Shown here: piece after piece, positions 10,600 to 21,824 of the stretch
Position numbering within the stretch: position 1 is the first letter of the stretch
Layout: every line of letters starts with the position of its first letter
NCBI GenBank assembly: GCA_001599595.1
Contig: BCHH01000002.1
Location: 1,520,335-1,584,334 of the forward strand
Direction: 5' to 3'
From: Beverwykella pulmonaria
Lineage: Eukaryota > Ascomycota > Dothideomycetes > Pleosporales > Melanommataceae
DNA: 64,000 bases
Notes under the pieces: generated by a model
What the model was told of the DNA's origin: nothing
What the model saw: the letters and a program-made list of their open reading frames with translations, nothing else
Database searches by the model: none
Made by a program: the position numbers and the translations under genes

Positions 10600-11030
10600 A
10601 GAGGAAGATGGTTGTTGTATTGATTCTACGGAGGAGCTACTGAAGAAATATCTAGAGTCTTACCAGGCACGGCAGGAGCCTGCCAAGGTAATCATAACAA
10701 ACACGGAAGTGAGTCATATGAGCAAACATCATGTGACCCACCGGCCGACAAGACGTTTTGCCTCAATTGTGTTGGAGTTTGCAGTGGAATATTCTGATTC
10801 TCTCTTCCCATCGGTGGCAGCCGGGGCCATGGTTACCGGAACTGGCGCCGGTGTTTGCGTTATCTCACTCGCGATAAATTCTTTATTTATAGTAGACCCA
10901 ATCACAGCGACCTTCTTGAAGTGAATGCGAATTGGAGGGATAGGGATCACAACAGTCGGTGGAATTGGGACTGGCTACCGTGCCTGGCGATGGCTCCAGA
11001 GCAAGAGTAGTGAGTTGTTTGTATGATGTT
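10600..11030 (+). pseudogene. Broken open frame with glycine-rich hydrophobic motif
   Basis: From about 10600 one frame reads DGCCIDSTEELLKKYLESYQ..., passes without interruption through 10709, gives a glycine-rich hydrophobic stretch (AAGAMVTGTGAGVCVISLAI), hits a single TGA at 10922, and continues in the same frame as MRIGGIGITTVGGIGTGYR plus AWRWLQSKSS to a stop near 11024. The glycine-spaced hydrophobic repeats on both sides of the TGA suggest one original protein with a membrane-inserting glycine-zipper-like segment. An intron spanning the TGA is not excluded. No start with a good context was found. Family unknown. Confidence 0.3.
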
Positions 11031-12060
11031 AGTTCGATGAACGTCAACCTCTGCAGTACAATCCTGTTGCGAAAGTCTTCAGCTCGTTGGTTCGACCTCA
11101 AAAGCTGTGATATTACTCCTCGGCACTGAAATTACCCTCCAAATGGGCACTGAGAGTGCAGAATATAGAGAGCTGACAAGTCTGTTGATATTACGGTGGA
11201 TTGCACGGTATATAACAATGACTCAGAAGGAGGACTGGGTGGATTAAGCGAGATCCGCACAGGCATAAATATACGGCCCCGGCAATTTAGAAGGAGGACA
11301 CACCCGAGAATCAAAACCTACAATTGGCAAGCTAGCAGAGGACTTCGACGTCGCTGCTAGCCCTTGCTACGTAGAAGATTCGTGGTCACAAGCAATCCAT
11401 ACTCTTTCTACCGTACCCTGCGCTCTTGCACCGCCGTGGATTAGCGTTCTGCGAAACCCACGGGCAGTCGATTAACAGCGTCCAGAGCACCTTCCCATTT
11501 CACGGGCGGGTGTACCGACAAAGTCTAATGAAGGGAAAATTCGGAATCGATGCCCAAGAACTAAGTGCGGGATCTGGTTTAGTGTCCCAGATTCGTGAGG
11601 TCTGTGAAGCGGCTGTGAGGTTACAGAAGGAGGTGGGTTCGTATGCGGAGTGGTACAGGGTCGGACCGCATGGAGAAAAGAACATACCAACAGCAATGCT
11701 AGCGTAGTCCTCATAACAGGTAGCATCTCAAAGATAAACATGTGTCAGGCACGCGCAAGTAGTGCGTCTCGTCTCTCACACTTTTTTCACAGATTCTAGA
11801 AAGAGACTGCTTTTGAATACTTAATTTTGGTTTGTATACCAGGAACTCGGGAATGAAAACCCCAGACATACGCAGTTCTTTGAATATTTCCTTCAAAATG
11901 ACATCAAACACCCCACCGTGTGGTTTCATCACGATGAATGTGAGTTTCTCCGTATTGTATTACTGTCTTGTGAAGCAGCGGTCTTTAAAAGCGCCGCACC
12001 GTTGAAGGTTGTGCTCATATATAAATTAGCCATGAAGGATATAGAACTTGAGTCTTAGTT
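11031..12060. other. No supported gene; scattered protein-like fragments
   Basis: Short plus-strand protein-like stretches occur (for example ending near 11707: LVSQIREVCEAAVRLQKEVG), without an ATG start or splice model that joins them. They may be remnants of one degenerate gene. No RNA gene or long repeat seen. Confidence 0.4.
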
Positions 12061-12258
12061 TTATAATCTTTCCGGTTGAGCTTTACGCTGGTCTGCTCGT
12101 TCATTTCTTTGATATACTCCCGTTTCCTTCATCCCTTTCAGGGTCAGTTCGGCATCGATCAAATTGGTCGCTCGCTTGTGGGATATAGCCAGTGGGACGG
12201 ATGTTGCCGCAACACCAACAGTAAAACTGAAAATGAGAGTCGTGTTGATTGCGAGCAT
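12061..12258 (-). CDS. Candidate small secreted peptide (65 aa)
   Basis: ATG at 12258, stop at 12061. The N-terminus has the layout of a secretion signal: a short polar start (MLAINTT), a hydrophobic core (LIFSFTVGVAAT) and a small-residue region, followed by ISHKR, which could be a Kex2-type dibasic processing site. The mature part would be about 35 polar residues with no cysteine, rich in Lys, Arg and Glu. No homologue recognised. It lies in the gene-poor stretch at 2.6-14.6 kb, where accessory secreted proteins are often found. The short frame could be accidental, so confidence is low. Confidence 0.3.
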   Translation of the reverse strand: MLAINTTLIFSFTVGVAATSVPLAISHKRATNLIDAELTLKGMKETGVYQRNERADQRKAQPERL

Positions 12259-13029
12259 ACCGTTGGAGTGAATCCTATGTGGCAATGGATATCGGGATGG
12301 AAGATGGTCGGTACCCTGACGCCAGAGGAAGCGGGATATATGGAGGCTATGCCATTGTCGATGGGGCAAGTTCAGTGACATGGGTGAAGGAATGATAGAT
12401 TTATTGGAGAACAGCTCCAAGTATCATCATATGAAAGGTGGCAACCGCAAACAACAGCCATTCTTCGTGAACTTAATAACAACCAATTTGACACCTCACG
12501 ATTGGTAAAATAGTTGAGATACATTTCAATTGCTACATTCCTATTGCTAACATGTGGGACCACCGCACGTTTGTATCACTTTCCTGATCTCTTGCCAGTA
12601 TTCGGTAGGCAACGATCTCAAAAGCGGGCAACCACGCTTTTATCACTGCACGGCCATGTTTCTTCCTGCTTTCGCTTTATCTTCTGTATTTCACACGTCT
12701 TGCACCGCTTTTTTGTCACTGTATTTTCTAAACGACCTTTTCTTTACCCTAACCTCTGCGACAACGAGTTTAAAAATTTGGAGAGTGGTTGGATACCTGA
12801 ATTCTGTTTTCATGTGCTCGTCTGCTTAGTGTATCTCTCTAAAGATTATGAGTGACCATTTCCTCGCTTCACGGGTCTCAGCAGGATAGAGGCTGTTTAT
12901 CAAAAAATAATCTTTCGAAGGTCAAGAGAGCCGGGGCGAAACTGACACATAACTTGCCGACCGCTTCTGCCTCGCGTTCCTCAACCACACCACTGAACCT
13001 TAACACTCCTGAGTCTCGTATTTCCCGGC
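12259..13029. other. Moderately AT-rich spacer, no supported gene
   Basis: A plus-strand frame beginning TTG at 12514 has a hydrophobic start but no ATG. Nothing else recognisable. Confidence 0.5.
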
Positions 13030-14200
13030 TAGACAGCATCAACTATCAGCCATGAGCTGTTTCAAGAAGCTCGTAATCTGACTAAGAAGAGTCTCTCCGG
13101 GGTCTATTCTTTCAGCAGCAACAAAGGGTCAAGAATCTCTTCGGTGAGTCTTGAAAATCTTGTTTGTTGGGCAAACGAGCTGACTTATGTAGGCAAGAGA
13201 TAGCCAGAAAGCCCGCTACTGCTACCATCCTGCCAGCGTCTGGCGCTGCTAGCCTCAAAGAGTTTGGAACCAGCCCTGTCTCTCCCGAAAAAGAGAGCCC
13301 TTCCAAATACAAAAAGTTGCTCGGGTCATTGCGGACCATTAGGTGAATGTAAAGCTTGAAGTCGAACAATGCCAGACTAGACGACGTGGCACCTATTGAG
13401 CTTGAGGTATGTGCTTGCCTACTACACTCTTCATGAGACAATCTAACAAACAATACTACAAGATCCAAGTTATATACGAGAGTCCATTCTGAACCCGCCA
13501 GATCTGTCAGACCTCACGGTCGGCTCGCTTGAGGGAATTTGCCTGCTCTGATACTGGAATTACTGGACCATGAGATTACACCCAGGTATATGTACGATGG
13601 TGCGGCACCAGCACAGCTAAATTTCACGCTGCCGACCCTTGACCCACTTTCAATGCCAATGCCCGGGACCAGACATGCATTTCTCGTCCCCTACTAGAAA
13701 CGCAACAGAACTAAATAATCCTTAAGGCTACTTCGCTCTACCCGTCGTTGCAGACCAGAAGAGCAGCGACTATATAGCTCTCAACACCCCACTTTCTGGA
13801 TTGGATATCTGTGATGATAATGCCGTAGAAATTGCTTAGGACGTCGTCTACGAGGTCAGTGTCAAGAAGAGTGCATAGGATACGAATATGAATGGGGACA
13901 AGCATGTCAACCTAGACGAATCTTCAGCTCCTCTCCCGGAAAAGCAGTCCCCCCGATTGAAGAAAGAGAAGCTCTGCAGGAGATCATCCGCGCGTACGCT
14001 GCTGCAATGAACGAAGATGAAGCCAGTGAGGTGCAGGCCAGTCTTTTCGTCGGTCCTCTTTCTGAGGAAGAAGTAGGGCCTATGGCAAGGAAGTCGAAGC
14101 CAACACGAAGAAAGATGTTGCCGAGTCCATGAAGATGATGAACGGATGCCTTGGAGGATAGGCCAAGGAAATTGGTGTGCGATGGATGCGGATGAGTGAC
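13030..14200 (+). pseudogene. Degenerate multi-segment gene remnant, family unknown
   Basis: Protein-like segments line up on the plus strand: LTKKSLSGVYSFSS near 13080-13130, then a plausible intron (GTGAGT...TAG, 13144-13193), then KPATATILPASGAASLKEF and SPVSPEKESPSKYKKLLGSL (13200-13345), then ALNTPLSGLDICDDNAVEIA interrupted by TAG codons near 13836, and finally REALQEIIRAYAAAMNEDEA with EVQASLFVGPLSEEEVGPMA (about 13960-14080). Several stops are TAG where CAG would restore Gln, which fits decay by C-to-T change. No complete model closes. Ser/Pro-rich, acidic composition; no domain recognised. Confidence 0.4.
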
Positions 14201-14624
14201 TTTACTGTGGTGAAATCCGTGGATGGCAGGGTATGTTCTTGACGTCTGAGGCATAGCTGCAGTGAGCAGCAAGCATACTTGGGACTTTGCATCACAGCTC
14301 TCTATTGTGACACCAGCAAAGCTTTTTGCAGGCAAAATCACGCATTGTATTACCTTTGAGCTCCACATAACACATGATGCATGGGCAGAATGGTGGTTTT
14401 GTCAGGTCATGTGCTCCCAACGTCTCGGCTTTCGTCCCCTCAAACGCTGAGATCGTATGACTTTCTGCAGCTTCCTTCACCAACATCATACGATGAGAGT
14501 TCCCAATATACCAACTGCACGCGCCCTGTACCTACAGGGCGAGTATAAAGCGATATTTGAGCCGTCTTGAACCGTTCCAGCCTCTTCATCCACCCCCTCA
14601 TTACCCCGCCAATACGACACCGGC
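14201..14624. other. Upstream region of the FAD oxidoreductase, no gene
   Basis: Short frames only. A short interrupted inverted repeat (CTGTACC TACAGGG) lies near 14525-14540. Presumed promoter and 5' UTR. Confidence 0.5.
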
Positions 14625-16063
14625 ATGGCGACCGTGATACTCGGGAGCGGCATCGTTGGCCTGTCGACTGCCTACTACCTCTCGCAATCCGGCAAGACAC
14701 CTCCGGAGAGCATCCATTTGATTGATTCCTCGTCGCGGCTTCTTCATTGTGCTTCGGGCTTTGCCGGCGGGTTTCTCGCCGAGGATTGTGAGTTCTCCGC
14801 CTGGAGACCTGGCCTGAAAACTAACAGCAAGCAGGGTTCGCACCATCTGTCGCACCCCTCGGCGCCCTCTCCTACAGGCTCCACAAGCACCTCGCCGACA
14901 CGAATGATGGCCGAAAGGCATGGGGATACAGCCAGAGCACCGGCATCTCGCTGAGTCTGGACAGCGAGGCTGCGGTTGGGGGTAGCGGCGAGGACTGGTT
15001 GCGCGATGGGACGAGCCGGGCGAATGCTGCGGGTACAAGGGTGAATGTGGGCGCTGATGGGCCCGTGTGGTTGAAGGGGGCCGAGGGCGGTAGTCTGGAG
15101 ATCATAAGTCAGGAGAATAGTGTTGCGCAGATGTGAGTCGCATGCGCAGAACGTCAGGGAGAGGAGAGCTAATTGGAGCTGCAGCGATCCGTACCGGTTC
15201 TGTACTTGGCTGCTCGAGCAGTGCACCAAGCGCGGCGTGAGAGTGCATTATCCCATCAGGGCTATCTCGGTGTCCAAGGACGAGAGCGGATTTTTGAATG
15301 GCATTCGGATAAGCAAAGCAGGAACCGAGACAGAGCGTATGGCTCCTCAATCACTCCCATTGAGTATCTGCTAACGTCGCCAGTGCCATGTACACGAATC
15401 ATTATCACCGCAGGAGCATGGTCACCCCGCATCTTCTCCACCCTCTTCCCGAAGAGCTCAACCAAAATCCCAATCTCGCACCTGGCAGGCCACTCTCTCC
15501 TCCTCAGGAACCCGCGCTACACGGGGGAAGAGGAAGAGATGTGCCATGCAGTCTTTGCCACAGACACTCTTGGCTTCTCACCCGAATACTTCTCAAGAGC
15601 GGGCGGAGAGGTGTATCTTGCGGGGCTCAACAGCACGATGATTCCTCTGACTGAGGTGGCTAGCGATGCGAAGGCTGTCCCCGAGGCAATTAAACAGCTC
15701 AAGGATTGTGCGATTGCTATGATGAGCACTCCGGAGGGCAAGGAAGTGGAATTTAAGAGGGGGGCTCTGGTAAGCACTACCTCCACACCCTTCATTCACT
15801 ACTTGGCGTCGGGAATCTCTACTAATCTCGCACAGTGTTTCCGCGCTGTGACTTCCAGTGGCCGCCCAATCGTGTCCCGTATCCCCGACGAGAAACTAGG
15901 CGGAGGCTTCAAGACTCGTCCTGGTGGAGAAGGCGGTGTCTTTATGGCTGCAGGGCATGGCGCGTGGGGGATCTCCCAGGGCCCTGGGACGGGTCTCTGC
16001 ATGGCGGAACTGATCGAGGGCCGGGAGCCCTCTGCCAACATCACTGCCCTGGCTTTGCCTTGA
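14625..16063 (+). CDS. FAD-dependent oxidoreductase (DAO superfamily, Tda3-like), five exons
   Basis: Exons 14625-14787, 14835-15132, 15185-15336, 15384-15769 and 15836-16063 give 408 aa with all phases consistent. The N-terminus has the dinucleotide-binding fold VILGSGIVGLSTAYYL (GxGxxG). The rest matches the D-amino-acid-oxidase-like family: SGFAGGFLAEDW, DPYRFCTWLLEQC, IIITAGAWSPRIF, ISHLAGHSLLLRNP, and the C-terminal FAD-contact region AAGHGAWGISQGPGTG. Size and motif order resemble the Tda3-type oxidoreductases of fungi (the yeast member is implicated in endosome-to-Golgi traffic); the substrate is unknown. Intron 4 (15770-15835) is 66 nt with no stop in frame, so retention would insert 22 residues without breaking the protein. 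Introns carry CTAAC/CTAAT branch sites. Confidence 0.9.
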
Positions 16064-17708
16064 AGTATGCTACACAGTGGAGATGCCTATCTAGAGAGAT
16101 AAGGCAGTTGCTCAACATCTCATCCCGAAGGTTCAAAACATCAGTGACATGGCGTACATGCAAAGGGATATGGATTACGGGTCGAACGACGACTGGCTTG
16201 GGACTACGGATGGAAATGGAACTGGGAATTGGGCGTATATATCAAATAGATCTCTTACTTCATTGTGACCAACTTTCCTGACTACTTTGATCCTATCATT
16301 TCCTGAGCTATTATCTAGTGTCGTCCCAAGGAACCACAGGCTCTCATGCACTCCCACTCCTACTCTCCCACCCACGAAATACTACCCCTCCATCGTGGCG
16401 TTGCAGACGTCTGCATTCCTATCATCCTCCTAAAACCCAATTCCTCCACGTAAGCTACTCCACTCAGATCCTGTGCCACCCACAAAGTATAGCGATAATA
16501 ACGTTTTTGAATCCCTCATACAGAAGCAAAACATAGAGGGCCTCATCCTTTTAAGGTTCATTAAGAGAGAAAGGTGTGACGTGTTGGTTTGCTGGGCAAG
16601 CGTAGCGCGGGCGAGCTGGGTTTATGTGGATGTAGGAGCTGAAAACATACCTTAACGAGGCGAGGACCCAGAACCAAACTCGCCGCCTTCAGGACCATCC
16701 CATTCCCACTCCCACTGCCTCATCTGATCTCGCCCTCTGATGTGGTTGGTGTTGTCATGTCTACGTACCACGCCACAACCGCCACTTCCTAGGCCACATC
16801 CTGAACCCAATTTTGGTAACATAACGAGGGGCAAAATGGAGTGCTGTTCCGTCTCATCCTCCTCGCGTCCAAGGGAGGATCGTCGACCTCCACGACAGGA
16901 GCTTGTCTACGTGGACAAATTGGACTTTTACATCGGCATTCTGTCCACGGAGTAATTGACTTCAGCAATGGAGGAAGGTTGTCCGGCATCCAACATCCTG
17001 AAATCGTACTGATCGACGAGCTCTGATATGTAGAAAATTTCTCCGGTCGGGAATTTGTCTTTCCGTATTGCTTCAAGGACGCTCTATAGGACTGGGTTGA
17101 ACATGTTGGCGCGGTCCTTGCATTTGCATCTTGCATCTTGCATCTTGGTGCTGGAAGGTAAAACAAGTCTTATCAAAAAGGGCAGGAGGTAAGGGATGCC
17201 ATGTGCCACCGTTGCACGTCGCATGACCTAGGGCGGACATCCAAATCTGGTACTGTTAGCGAGAACCCACATACTTCAAGGGCATGTCACAATTCATAGT
17301 GGAAGCAGCTAAACGCTAAGAAGATTTCGAAGATGAGGTCAATTGGCTACAGAAATGGCACCAGCCCTTGGTGTACTATCTTGTCCGCCATATGGAGTTT
17401 CCTCCGACTGAACTGATCTCCAAAACCAGTCCAGCCTACCTAACTTCCGTGTGAAGATGAGATGTGTGCTTAATGTTCATACACCGCAACAACCTTCCCT
17501 CATGACACTATCCTCCCGGTCCAGACCTTGTCCTAATTTTCCACGCCATAACTCCAGTGACCATTTAATCTCTTGCTCCAATGATGATGAAAACCCTGTA
17601 CTCCGTCTCCGTTGTCTTAGCCTTGGTGATCCACGACACCTTTTCCAGTTCGCGCCATCGTGTCCAGCACTTTTCCCTACCCTTGAGCGCCGAGCGAGAC
17701 GTCTGATA
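16064..17708. other. Convergent 3' region, no supported gene
   Basis: This lies between the oxidoreductase (plus) and hacA (minus). It holds the 3' UTRs and the 3' extension of the hacA open frame used by the unspliced message (stop at 17477). Short shadow frames only. Confidence 0.6.
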
Positions 17709-18766
17709 CTAAAGCTCGGCTGCGAGAACCCCGTCGCTAGCGAAGGCTGCGCCAGAGGTTGTCTGCAAGTCGAAGCTCTTGACATCAAAGGAGTCTGCAA
17801 GGCCGTAGGGGTTGGTAGCGTGCTCGAAGATGGCCGAAGAGAAGAAGTCTGTCGCATCTCCCATGCTCGTTGATTCCTGAGAATTCTCCGGAAATTGGTC
17901 GAAGTCAAAAAGAGATTCGAGAGGCTTCTCATCATCAAAGGAAATGTGAGGTTGAAGAGAATAAGGAAAGCCAGAGTCGCTTGACGCGACACTTGTTGGG
18001 AGCGACGCTCCGAGCTCGACTGACACTGCAGGTCGCACGGTATCACAGCAGGATATCGTGTCGTGTCGAGCTCGGGGCATGCACTCTCGGAGAACGGAGT
18101 CTCGGGCTGGCAGGAGTCATCGCGGGGCGAGTCCATCGAGTCCATGGAGACGGGGCTGGGGAACGATGTTTGGCGTGGGCAGATGGTGTTCGACTGGCTG
18201 AGGATGGACTCGTATGCGTCCATCGACGTGTTGGTGTCGAATGTCTCTTCGGAGATGGCGCCGGGGAACTTCTCGCGGTAGGCCTTGAGCTCGGCGGCCA
18301 TCTTGGCCATGAGCTGCTGGGCGGCGCGGAGCGCGTCCTCGGTCTTGTCCTTCTCGGCCTGGAGCAGCTCGACCTCCTGCCGCTTTCGCTCGCGCGAGTT
18401 GTGGGCGGCGAGGCGGTTGCGCTTCACACGCTCGATGCGGCGCTGCTCCTTCTCGTCTTCGGTCTTGGCGCGCTTACGAGGGGGGAGGTTGGTCTTGGGC
18501 TCGGGGAGCACCTGGCCCCACGACTTGCGCTTCTTGGCGGCCGCGCGGGACTCGGAGCCCGACGGCGTGTGCTGTGATGTGGGAGGGGCCGAAGACGAAG
18601 GTGCCGGGGTCGAGAAGTTCATGGAGAGGTCCTCCATTTTGATGGTGGTTGCCGGGGCCGAGTCAAATGTGGGCGGCGGGGTGAGTGAGGCCATGGCCGG
18701 TGTGGTGAGGGTGGAGGCGAAGTGAGAGGACGAGTTGTAGTAGTTTGGTTGTTGTTCGAATCCCAT
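17709..18766 (-). CDS. hacA: HacA/Hac1 bZIP transcription factor of the unfolded protein response
   Basis: The start I favour is ATG 18766 (MGFEQQPNYY); an in-frame ATG lies upstream at 18871. Conserved pre-bZIP block KKRKSWGQVLPEPKTNLPP (78-96), basic region about 107-130 (RRIERVKRNRLAAHNSRERK) and leucine zipper about 131-165. Two products are encoded. The unspliced frame runs to 17477 (429 aa from 18766). Removal of a 20-nt non-spliceosomal intron at 18029-18048 shifts the frame at residue 240, giving YPAVSVELGASLP... and ending at 17709 with 345 aa. The PAVSV junction matches Aspergillus HacA. The spliced form should be the active UPR activator binding UPRE promoters. The alternative C-terminus (SFDDEKPLESLFDFDQF, acidic/aromatic) looks like an activation domain. 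Confidence 0.95.
18029..18048 (-). promoter_or_regulatory. Ire1-type unconventional 20-nt intron of hacA
   Basis: On the minus strand two 7-nt loops, CTGCTGT and CTGCAGT, each fit the Ire1 consensus CNG|CNGN and each is closed by a short stem (TATC/GATA and GAC/GTC). Cutting after CTG in each loop releases exactly 20 nt, the length known for filamentous-fungal hacA introns. It moves translation into the frame encoding the HacA C-terminus. There are no GT-AG borders. Confidence 0.93.
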
Positions 18767-19375
18767 TGTATGTTTGCCAATGCTAGTGCGGTTGCTTGTG
18801 CTGCTGCATCTGGATGGGGGAGGAACGGGGGAGATGATATCTGACGATTTGGAGTGAGGACACCGTGGCATTTATGCTTCCAGGCAGCCGCTACAGGGCG
18901 GTGCCGGCACTAGCTGGAAGTGGTTGGCTTGGCACACACTGATTATTCTTAATTTAGGCGTGAATAACACAACCCGGGCCCGCGCCCCCAAGTGCGCCCC
19001 CTGGCTATCCTCAGCCTGTAAGGAGGCGTAAATTCCATCCCAAATCGCCCACTCAGCGTTACGGCCCGCATTTGCGTAGGGGTCGAGTTTCATATCGGAC
19101 TCCGCTCGTGCATTCAGTGCTTCCTTTTCTGGTAGTCCAGGGGACTCTATCTCAGCGCTGATGTAGGATCTGTGGGAAGCTCTCGCCGTCGTTGTTTCGA
19201 CCTCTGCCTCCCGCACGACGGCATCTTCAAACAAAGGCAAGGCTTGCTGCTATTCCTTTGTATAACACATTGCCCAGAGTTCACCACGTCCAGCAGAGCC
19301 CGCTGTGACGCCGTCTGGCTCGCTCGGGTGGTGGCACGAAACAGCCCTGAGTGTCGTGAGATCAGTGCCAATTAG
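18767..19375 (-). promoter_or_regulatory. hacA leader region with possible upstream ORF
   Basis: An ATG at 19093 opens a 73-codon frame that stops at 18872-18874, immediately before the in-frame upstream ATG at 18871 (a TAA-ATG junction). Fungal hacA leaders are known to carry uORFs that lower translation, and UPR-induced shortening of the leader removes them. Whether this frame is in the transcript cannot be told from sequence. Confidence 0.35.
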
Positions 19376-21824
19376 GCAACCGGCGTTGGATCACATCATC
19401 TCACCAGCTTTCGTTTTTCCTGCCGGCACGCAACCCGCCCAAGATTATTGGGTCTTGTATTGCTTTTAATATGGCTGCTGAGGATGCGTATCGACGCCGC
19501 GTGGAAGAAATGGGCGAGCTTCGAGAACCCTCTGCACCCCATACCCTTTCATCTATATTTCCTGGCTAATCGACGGCATTTCTCTGCTCAGTACTATATC
19601 CCCGCATAATCAATTCATCTACGCCGGCATCATAGATGAAGTTACGACCGGGAGATTTGCGTAATCTGGGGTAGCACCCTGCACAGAAGCACGAGAGAAG
19701 GAAAAAGGAACTTTAGCCACCGGGGTGCGACCCAACCGTGCCGTCACATGCTCCATAGATGCTCCATGGGTGTTTGGAACATCAAGCAAGCACTTGGAGA
19801 GAAGAAGTAAAATTTTGACTTTGGTACGAGTTCGAGCATTCCAGACCTGAGTTACAGCTCGGAAATAATAAAGCCGGGCAGACACAAGACGTTCCCAGGT
19901 GAGTTAGCGGAGCCGAGCAGGCAGCTCTAATTATACTGCTTGCTCTTCCGGTTTTGAATCGTTTCTGCCTATCTGCCGGCGAAATTCCCCTTCACGAACC
20001 TTCGAAGGCCTGCCGTTGCCACTGCTGGTGGAGCGAGACGTCGTGTTCGATGATGCGTAATCCTTTTTTAGTGTCTGTGTGTGCTGTCTCATACGCGTTT
20101 CCTCACGAGTCATTCGTATCATCGAATCACATCCCTTTCGATCTTCAAAATCAATATCTCTTATCCAAGGCAACAGAATTCGGTCCTCCCACAGACCGTA
20201 CCATGCCCAGTCGTTGACATTGTCTCTCATTTCGATTTTTTTTTTCTTCTGTCTCTACTGCCGGTGGTAGACTCCCGCTATACTGCCAAGTCTGCGACAC
20301 CTGAAGCATTCCAGAGAGCTCATACATCAAGATGATTGCTGATAGTTGATGTACAATTAGCGTGATGTTGAAAGAGGCGGCGGTTGTTGCACTGGGGGCC
20401 TAGCTTACTGCAACAGATCGTAGAGGCCCAAAACCAGACGAGGACTATCAAAGCCTCTGGCATCGAGATGAAAATGGTACTCGCGAAGTCACTGTTCTGT
20501 TGTCAGTACATGCTTGTGAGGAAAACATTTGCGATAGCGGCCAGAGCAAGCAATAATTCAGCCGCGTTCAAACCCGAGCTGCTACTGGCGGATGAGAAAG
20601 CCATCGTCAACCCGGTCTTCCGTTGTGTTCACATGTTCGGAACATGTTCGTGCCGGAAGGTCCGCAAGGCATCACCGCCGGCGACCCAACTGCTAATAGG
20701 AAAGCCAGCATCGGTCGCCGGGCAGACAGTAATGCCGTTTCTGACACATTCGATCCAGAACTCGCAAGGATTGTAGGCATGAGGTCTAGTAAGATGCCCG
20801 CACTCGCCAAGTTGGCTTTGTTGAGATCGTTCGTGTTCTGGAGCAAGCAGTTGATGACCGGATGCGTGTAAACCCTAGGTGACTAACTTTTGGGTGGCCG
20901 TGTAAAATGGCGACTTGATGTACCAATGATTGTCATATTTATTCAAATAGTTTTCGTACTCGGTAGAGCAGTTGTCACGCAGGATGCTGGAAAAATCGTC
21001 GCCGTATCAGTAGAATCGCCGCGAAGAGAGCGCCGTTGATGCAAATTTCTAGGCTGCTACAACGACAGTCAAAGACAGCGCCAAAAGGAGCATATTGAAT
21101 GGGGAAGGGATCATAACGCAGACACTAGAAGTGATTAAGATCTCTAGGAAGGTTATCATGATCCAGATATTTTCAAGACACGGCTGAGGTCGAGGTCTCA
21201 CAGCCACGTGACCATCGATTCGTCCCCAACTGCAGGGGCGTCACAGCAAGGGTTAGCTGTATTATCGAACACGAGGTGTGCTCGATTAGAGGGTACTGTA
21301 GACACGGTATACAAAAAAATGGTCATGAACTTCACGATGGAGAGGTGACGCGACCTGTTCTTCCTCCTCTACAAACCTCAGCTCGTAAAACGAATGTCAC
21401 TTTTACTATTTGCCCCAAGGCACTTACGATGGGATGATTTTTCTCTACCTCTCCCTTCCGTCATGTTGCCCATTGCTTGCTGAGCAGTACTTCTCTCAAC
21501 TGTGCTACCGATTCAAGGTATGCAAACTGAGGATTTTCACTTTTGCGTCTATTTCAATCCAATCACCCGCTCCATAATTTCAATACACAGACACTTCGAT
21601 GTGCCCTGAGAAAGGCAGTCAGCAGGTTGGTGCTCAAATATGGACGATGTTGAAAGGTATCGATGAATGTGGATTTCTCAGGCCACATTTTCAGGACTGC
21701 ACAAGGTAAGTCTACACAATTACCGTCTTCACACTTCACAATGCGGTCACATAATCACGGTACGGTAACGGGTGTACCATAAAAGCCACCTCTCTGACAC
21801 CAACTCTTCTGTCATCATCAAACC
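19376..21824. other. 2.4-kb non-coding stretch with one unrecognised fragment
   Basis: No supported gene. A plus-strand fragment at 20623-20871 reads coherently (GPQGITAGDPTANRKASIG ... ARIVGMRSSKMPALAKLALL) but has a stop just upstream and no clear exon partner; it may be a remnant. A T10 tract lies near 20236. The last ~60 bases before 21825 should be the 5' UTR of the next gene. Confidence 0.45.

Noticed and set aside
12514..12855. Plus-strand frame with a hydrophobic N-terminus resembling a secreted protein.
   Set aside because: Begins with TTG; no ATG precedes the hydrophobic segment and no upstream exon was found.
17870..18577. 235-aa plus-strand open frame opposite hacA.
   Set aside because: It mirrors the hacA coding frame, is Leu/Gly/Arg-rich from GC-rich antisense codons, and has no domain.
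18872..19240. 122-aa open frame directly upstream of hacA as a separate gene.
   Set aside because: Its nominal start is TTG; only the 73-codon ATG part could be translated, and that is better treated as a possible uORF.
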